Part shown: positions 55,527-60,788 of the stretch, piece after piece
How positions within the stretch are numbered: position 1 is the stretch's first letter
Layout: the number at the start of each line of letters is the position of its first letter
Made by a program: the position numbers and the translations under genes
Notes under the pieces: generated by a model
Database searches by the model: none
What the model was told of the DNA's origin: nothing
What the model saw: the letters and a program-made list of their open reading frames with translations, nothing else
Origin: Leptospira alstonii serovar Sichuan str. 79601
GTDB lineage: Bacteria > Spirochaetota > Leptospiria > Leptospirales > Leptospiraceae
Length of the DNA: 60,788 bases
Reading direction: 5' to 3'
Assembly (NCBI RefSeq): GCF_000347175.1
Contig: NZ_ANIK01000093.1
Location: forward strand, 1-60,788

Positions 55527-56090
55527 ATGCTCCTAAGGCAGATAGTGACTACTTCGTTTCGATTGGATATTGATGAAAATCTTTGGATAGGTTGTATCGA
55601 AAAAAAAGATCTTTCGGGGCCTTGGCTTTCTTGGTTAAAGAATTTTGACACGATTCAGTGGTTAGAAGGGCCTCGAATGCATTCTTATGATCAAGACGCT
55701 TTAAACCAATATTGGCAAAAAATGGAATCTTCCGAGACTGACATCTTGTTTGCTATTCGTTACCAGGGTAGTCACATTGGGAATATAACTCTTACTTCTA
55801 TTTCAAAACCCCATCGACATGCAACTTTAGGAATTTTATTAGGCGAGGAAAAAATGAGGAACCGTGGAATATCTCGTCGGTGTATTCAAAAAGTGGGAGA
55901 TTGGGCATTAAGTTCAATTGGTTTGAATTTAGTAAGGTTACAAGCAGCGGCTTTTTCTGAAAACCCAGCTTCTATAAAAGCTTTTTTAGCTGCGGGCTTT
56001 GAAATAGAAGGGACTTGGCATAAGGCTCGTAGTTTCGACGGAATATTTTACGATATGGTTTGGATGGCTCGATTAGACCCGAACGTATAA
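55527..56090 (+). CDS. GNAT-family N-acetyltransferase (RimJ/RimL type)
   Basis: At 187 residues, the GNAT core has strand IRYQGSHIGNITL, the acetyl-CoA loop LGEEKMRNRGISRRC (R/Q-x-x-G-x-G/A-like) and LVRLQAAAFSENPASIKAFLAAGF, the usual RimJ-like closing block. It may acetylate the amino group introduced by the upstream DegT enzyme, similar to PseH or FdtC roles. It is spaced 88 bp from the carbamoyltransferase and 54 bp from the next gene. Confidence 0.88.
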   Translation: MLLRQIVTTSFRLDIDENLWIGCIEKKDLSGPWLSWLKNFDTIQWLEGPRMHSYDQDALNQYWQKMESSETDILFAIRYQGSHIGNITLTSISKPHRHATLGILLGEEKMRNRGISRRCIQKVGDWALSSIGLNLVRLQAAAFSENPASIKAFLAAGFEIEGTWHKARSFDGIFYDMVWMARLDPNV

Positions 56091-56144
56091 AAAACAATCC
56101 AATTAATTTGAAAATCTGATTCTTAAAGTTATGAGGACTATTAA

Positions 56145-56717
56145 ATGAAAATTGTATTTTTAGATTGCGAATATACAAGCTCTCATATCAAAACTACTTT
56201 GATTTCAGCTGGATTTGTAACTTTAGAAGGAAAAGAATTGTATTTGACTTTTAACGATTATGATAAGGAGCAACTTACAAATTGGGTAAAAGAAAATGTA
56301 CTAGTTCATATAGATGAAAAGAAGTCATTATCTACCTATGAATCGTTTATAATATTGGATACGTTCCTCCGTGAATACTCTCAAGGAGAAGCAATTTGTT
56401 TTATATCTGCAGGGAAGTCTCTCGATTTATTACTCATTTTTCAGCTTTGGCACCTCTTACATCCAGAATTAAAATATTTTAGTTATGAAAGATATCTGCC
56501 TGATTATCTTAAGCATCGTAAGCACTTTGATTTAGATACTATCTTTTATTTGTCTGGTTATGATCCCGATGTTATCGATAGAGAAGTTTTTGTGGAGGAT
56601 AAAAAATTATTTAAAAAACACAATGCTTTATATGATGCTCAAATTGTTAGAAATTGTTTTTTCAGGTTACATAGAGAAGGGAAATTATCTTATTTTGATA
56701 TAAAAGGGAATTTATGA
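56145..56717 (+). CDS. DEDDh 3'-5' exonuclease-like protein
   Basis: At 190 residues the pattern of a DnaQ/RNase T-type exonuclease is visible. Asp7 and Glu9 lie in VFLDCEY (ExoI), Asp94 in SAGKSLDLLLIF (ExoII), and His159 with Asp164 in KKHNALYDAQIVRNCF (ExoIII, HxAxxDA). AGGA lies at normal distance before the ATG. The sequence is short, with no other domain, like the Rv2179c-type RNases. It overlaps the PhyH-type gene by ATGA. A nuclease inside an O-antigen locus is unexpected; it may have been co-opted for a nucleotide substrate. Confidence 0.75.
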   Translation: MKIVFLDCEYTSSHIKTTLISAGFVTLEGKELYLTFNDYDKEQLTNWVKENVLVHIDEKKSLSTYESFIILDTFLREYSQGEAICFISAGKSLDLLLIFQLWHLLHPELKYFSYERYLPDYLKHRKHFDLDTIFYLSGYDPDVIDREVFVEDKKLFKKHNALYDAQIVRNCFFRLHREGKLSYFDIKGNL

Positions 56718-57619
56718 ATTTAGAAGATAAAAAAAAAACGTATCTAAATGATGGATTGGTAATAATAAACTCCGTAATTCCTAAAGAAATTCTATCAAAA
56801 ATTAGACACAGTATAATAGGAGTGATTGAAGAAATTTGCGGAGAGAAAATCAATTATGTAGATAATCCAAATGAATTTCATAAAATAACGTCAGATTTGA
56901 TTTGGAGGATCTTAAGTAAAAATCCGGAAAAGAGAAACTTATTATATCAATATATCCAAAGAATTCCTGCTTTTTATGAGTTAGCTAGTTTAGAGATATT
57001 AAATAATTTCGCTATGGGGATAAATATAGATAAACCTAGCGTTAGAGAATTGAAAATCCAAATGTATCTTCCATGGGAAAAATGCTTTTTCCAGGGATGT
57101 CACCAAGATATTAACTCCTTGGATTCGGAAAATAGTGTCACATATTGGCTCCCTCTACATTTAGTAGAGGAGAGAAGCGCGGTTAGTTACTGGAAGAAAT
57201 CTCATAATGAAGGCCCTGTAGAACATGAAGAACAAATAGAAGAAGAATGGGGATTGTATAATGTCTGTGTTCCAGAGAAATACCAAGATAGATATCCTGA
57301 TATCTCTAAAGCCCCTGTTACGGATGGTGATTTAATTGCTTTAAATAGATTAGTGTTTCATTCATCGCCTAAGTTTGAAGATCAATTATATGCGCGTTGG
57401 ACTGTTCTGGTGCGTTACGATAATATTTCAGGAAATGCGATGTATTCTGAAAAAACAAAATATGAAAAATATACTCCTTTTACGTTAAAGCGATTGAATG
57501 AAGAAATACTCCCGAAAATTAGAAATTTTCTTTCGCAATTACCAAAAATAAATTGGCCGGAAGAAAAACGTAGAAGAGAAAAATTGCTTCAGAACAAGGA
57601 AAACACAAATAATGAATGA
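56714..57619 (+). CDS. Phytanoyl-CoA dioxygenase-like 2OG-Fe(II) oxygenase
   Basis: At 301 residues the iron triad is His130 and Asp132 (GCHQDINS) and His216 (LVFHSSPKF), with Arg228 (YARWTVLVRYD) to bind 2-oxoglutarate. The family (PhyH) hydroxylates small molecules, including sugars in natural-product and O-antigen clusters. It is unrelated in detail to the sporadic-cluster oxygenase at 16941. It overlaps the nuclease-like gene by four bases and the TylF-type gene by eight, so these three are translationally coupled. Confidence 0.87.
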   Translation: MNLEDKKKTYLNDGLVIINSVIPKEILSKIRHSIIGVIEEICGEKINYVDNPNEFHKITSDLIWRILSKNPEKRNLLYQYIQRIPAFYELASLEILNNFAMGINIDKPSVRELKIQMYLPWEKCFFQGCHQDINSLDSENSVTYWLPLHLVEERSAVSYWKKSHNEGPVEHEEQIEEEWGLYNVCVPEKYQDRYPDISKAPVTDGDLIALNRLVFHSSPKFEDQLYARWTVLVRYDNISGNAMYSEKTKYEKYTPFTLKRLNEEILPKIRNFLSQLPKINWPEEKRRREKLLQNKENTNNE

Positions 57620-58343
57620 TTTAGAAAAATTACCATTTCAGTCTAAACTCGCAAGTTTATATAATGACTCTAAATTACCAGTGGAAGATAGATTGTCTAA
57701 TTTTCCAAGGTTTGTCAATAGGAGAGATGTTGCCAAATTTCTAAATAGATACGAAATTTATAAAAAAATAATTAATGTTCACGGTTCTGTGATTGAATGT
57801 GGCATAAATCTTGGGGCAGGATTTTTTAGCTGGTTACATTTTAGTACAATTCTGGAACCATATAATCACAATAGAAGAATTATTGGTTTCGATACATTTG
57901 AAGGTTTTCAAAATATTTCCGAAGAAGATAGATCAGGCGATTATTTTGATCAAAATAACTGGAAGGAATTCGCGAGAAAACAATCTTATGAAGAAATTTT
58001 GAGTTCTTGTAAAGTTCATAATGAAAATAGAACTTTATCAGAAATTCCTAAAATGGAACTCATACCCGGTGATGCTGCCGTTACAATACCAGATTATATC
58101 AATAAGAATAAGCATTTGATAGTGGCTTTGTTGCACATTGACTTCGACATTTATGCTCCCTCCAAAATTGCACTTGAAAATTTTATAATCAGGATGCCCA
58201 AGGGAGGGATCATTGCATTTGATGAAATAAATGATGGTAAAGCGCCGGGAGAAACAATTGCACTATTAGACAGCATTGGAATTAATGATCATTACATATA
58301 TAGAAACTCTTTTGATTCAAATGTAAGTTATATTGTTCTTTAA
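57612..58343 (+). CDS. TylF/MycF-type macrocin O-methyltransferase
   Basis: At 243 residues it has VIECGINLGAGFFSW (SAM motif I), RIIGFDTFEGFQNISEED (the FDTFEG block of TylF proteins), ELIPGDAAVTIPDY, and LLHIDFDIYAPSKIALE with metal-binding Asp residues followed by GGIIAFDEIND. Family members are Mg-dependent sugar O-methyltransferases. The neighbouring PhyH-type hydroxylase may create the hydroxyl that is methylated here. Full length. Confidence 0.92.
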   Translation: MNDLEKLPFQSKLASLYNDSKLPVEDRLSNFPRFVNRRDVAKFLNRYEIYKKIINVHGSVIECGINLGAGFFSWLHFSTILEPYNHNRRIIGFDTFEGFQNISEEDRSGDYFDQNNWKEFARKQSYEEILSSCKVHNENRTLSEIPKMELIPGDAAVTIPDYINKNKHLIVALLHIDFDIYAPSKIALENFIIRMPKGGIIAFDEINDGKAPGETIALLDSIGINDHYIYRNSFDSNVSYIVL

Positions 58344-58357
58344 ATACTTGTTATAAA

Positions 58358-60127
58358 ATGCAGGATCTGATACTTACAGGTTTTAGTGATTTTTTTCCAA
58401 ATGAAAAGCAGAGAGAAAAGGCTGTTTATCTTGCAAATTTTTGTTTTTTAAACAATCCTAGTGTTGATTTTGAAGATCATAGAAAATTTACATTTTTAGA
58501 TTCTCCTTATAAAAATTGGACAAATGTCGAAAAAGCATCGTCATTCATTGATTCATTCTACGACAGGGTTCTACCTGCAATTTGTGAAACAATGAATGAG
58601 ATATTTAAGGTTGATAAAAGCGAAAAATATTGGTCAATTATTTTAATACGTTATTTGCATAGCTTCATTCATATTTATTATGATCGGTATCTTAGGTTAC
58701 TTTCGTTAAAAGAGCAGCAGTCGAAGTTTCGTATAAAAATTTTAAATTTTAATGAGATCTTCATTCCGGATGAGAATTATTTTTTTAATCAGGTAACGGA
58801 TTCTCATTATTATAATTTAAATTTATTGTCTGATTTTATCAGGGAGAATGAATACGGAAACAATGTTCTCCGTTTTGATATCAATGCCTCTCTTGAAAAA
58901 GCTAATGCAACTATTCCAGTCTGGAAAAAAATTAAGCGTAAAGGAAAAGACGTACTTAAAAATAAATTTTTTGCATTATTAAAATATCGTTATAATTCAA
59001 TAGATTCTATTCGACTGGGTCTGGTATATGGCTTATCCGAAAAGCAAAAATTCTCTTTATTGCCATCTAGTAAGCTGGGTAGGACTTATAGTAAGGCTGA
59101 GAATGAAATACAGATTGAGTCCATTTCTCCCGATAAGAATCAGTTTTTTATAAAACCCCTAAAATTTGATGTGCAAAGTGAATTTGAAGAGGTATTTAAA
59201 AAGAATTTTTTTAGATATCTACCTGATGAATTTAAAGTTCTCAAAATAGCAAAGAAAAATCCATATAAAATATGGATTGGTATGGATGTATATAATTCGA
59301 ATCGCTTCCTGGTGGCGGATACTCTTGAAAGAGGAGGTAGCTGGTATTCGGTTCAACACGGTGGTGGTTATGGACAAATTTCTAATTTTCCCTTGGGCAA
59401 GATAGAGTATTGTCTTTCTAATGGGTTTATATCTTGGGGTTGGAAATATGGTCAATCCGGTTATAAGAATAATATTATCCCTCTATCATCTCCGAGTTTA
59501 TCTATATTAGGAAGACATGAAAAAAAAAATAACGAAATCTTGATTGTTACTCATACCTACTTCGTATATTCGATTCGATTACAAAGTATTATGTTGCCCG
59601 AAATGATACTAGACTATACAAATAATTTAATTAGCTTTTGTGATCACATCAATCAAAACAATATTTATGAATATAAGGTTAAGACAACTAATATGAGTTG
59701 GGCAAATCGTAATTATTTAAAGAATAAATTACCAAAAGGAATCGAAATTTTAAATTCTGATAGTTTTGATATCGTGAAAAAAATGAGAAATTCAGCTCTC
59801 TGCATATTTGATCATTTAGGGACGGCCTATCTTCAGGCTTTGGCAATGAATGCACCAACGCTTTTGTTTTGGAACCCGAACCATTTTAAGGAATCTTCTG
59901 AATTTAAAGTTTTTTTAGATCTATTGCGGGATGCTGAGATTCTTTTTGACGATTGGAAGGCGGCAGCTAATAAGTTGGATGAAATTTTGGAAATAGGAAT
60001 AGAAAGATGGTGGCTTCAAGATCGAATTCAAATGGTAAGAAATAAATTTCTTTATAATCATGCGAGAATCTCTTCTGAGTGGCAAAGTGAATGGAAGCAA
60101 TTTCTCGCAGAGTTAGCTAATATTTAA
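58358..60127 (+). CDS. LIC12162-family putative transferase
   Basis: At 589 residues it begins MQDLILTGFSDFFPN. Internal blocks include KIWIGMDVYNSNRFLVADTL, YSVQHGGGYGQISNFPLG and, near the C-terminus, SALCIFDHLGTAYLQALAMN followed by NAPTLLFWNP. That last part resembles the nucleotide-binding half of GT-B glycosyltransferases. The protein matches the large family named after Leptospira LIC12162, thought to act in O-antigen assembly. The donor could be a CMP-linked acid. Fourteen bases separate it from the TylF-type gene; it is the last complete gene before the IS110 element. Confidence 0.82.
   Translation: MQDLILTGFSDFFPNEKQREKAVYLANFCFLNNPSVDFEDHRKFTFLDSPYKNWTNVEKASSFIDSFYDRVLPAICETMNEIFKVDKSEKYWSIILIRYLHSFIHIYYDRYLRLLSLKEQQSKFRIKILNFNEIFIPDENYFFNQVTDSHYYNLNLLSDFIRENEYGNNVLRFDINASLEKANATIPVWKKIKRKGKDVLKNKFFALLKYRYNSIDSIRLGLVYGLSEKQKFSLLPSSKLGRTYSKAENEIQIESISPDKNQFFIKPLKFDVQSEFEEVFKKNFFRYLPDEFKVLKIAKKNPYKIWIGMDVYNSNRFLVADTLERGGSWYSVQHGGGYGQISNFPLGKIEYCLSNGFISWGWKYGQSGYKNNIIPLSSPSLSILGRHEKKNNEILIVTHTYFVYSIRLQSIMLPEMILDYTNNLISFCDHINQNNIYEYKVKTTNMSWANRNYLKNKLPKGIEILNSDSFDIVKKMRNSALCIFDHLGTAYLQALAMNAPTLLFWNPNHFKESSEFKVFLDLLRDAEILFDDWKAAANKLDEILEIGIERWWLQDRIQMVRNKFLYNHARISSEWQSEWKQFLAELANI

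Positions 60128-60788
<661 letters not shown>

Overview
The window looks like the start and first ~54 kb of the large O-antigen (rfb) locus of a pathogenic Leptospira. The reasons are the AT-rich spirochaete-like coding, genes of families named after Leptospira loci (LIC12192-type sporadic carbohydrate cluster protein, LIC12133-type methyltransferase, LIC12162-type transferase, LA_1612-like O-antigen protein), an EPS-type MarR regulator at the head of a long one-directional run of sugar genes, and insertion sequences at both edges. The species cannot be fixed from the sequence alone.

Layout. 1-1071: part of an IS3-family element on the minus strand with a frameshifted orfB. 1272-2114: two small heat-shock genes (minus) behind two tandem CIRCE operators. 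2400-4991 (minus): an SBBP/beta-propeller lipoprotein, a lysine-rich-tail protein and a doubtful small gene. 4992-6160: a gene-poor divergent region with a 34-bp tandem repeat. From 6161 to 60127 everything is on the plus strand, mostly with short spacings or ATGA-type overlaps. From 60480 an IS110-family element begins and runs off the window.

Modules inside the sugar locus. (a) 6161-16825: regulator, GDP-fucose synthase, an LhgO-like oxidase and a heptose set (GmhA, nucleotidyltransferase, domain-permuted HldE-like protein, epimerases, a HAD-kinase fusion, split transketolase). (b) 16941-25013: sporadic 2OG oxygenase/LIC12192 pair, Nudix, methyltransferases, a broken acyltransferase, two zinc-finger C-methyltransferases, a WbuC cupin and an SDR. 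(c) 25017-30697: an AT-rich block with a methyltransferase, two glycosyltransferases and an MsbA/PglK-type ABC exporter. (d) 30905-36857: a third C-methyltransferase and a deoxyamino-sugar set (DegT aminotransferase, RfbC-like epimerase, FdtA-like ketoisomerase, two SDRs). (e) 37070-44938: a methyltransferase, then a legionaminate-type route (LegF, LegB, LegC, NeuD-like acetyltransferase, LegI, LegG, PtmE-like nucleotidyltransferase). (f) 45142-55438: a second ulosonic-acid module built on a CBS-NeuB-SAF-TIM-barrel fusion, with an aminotransferase, CMP-sugar synthetase, KdnB-like oxidase, radical SAM/SPASM enzyme, methyltransferase and carbamoyltransferase. (g) 55527-60127: GNAT, DEDDh exonuclease-like protein, PhyH-type oxygenase, TylF-type methyltransferase and LIC12162-type transferase.

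Together the genes would supply fucose, heptose, C-methylated deoxyamino sugars and two different nonulosonic-type acids, then decorate them by methylation, hydroxylation, acetylation and carbamoylation. No Wzy polymerase, Wzx flippase or Wzm/Wzt pair was recognised here, so polymer export must rely on the ABC protein at 27725 or on genes outside the window. The most novel-looking part is module (f).
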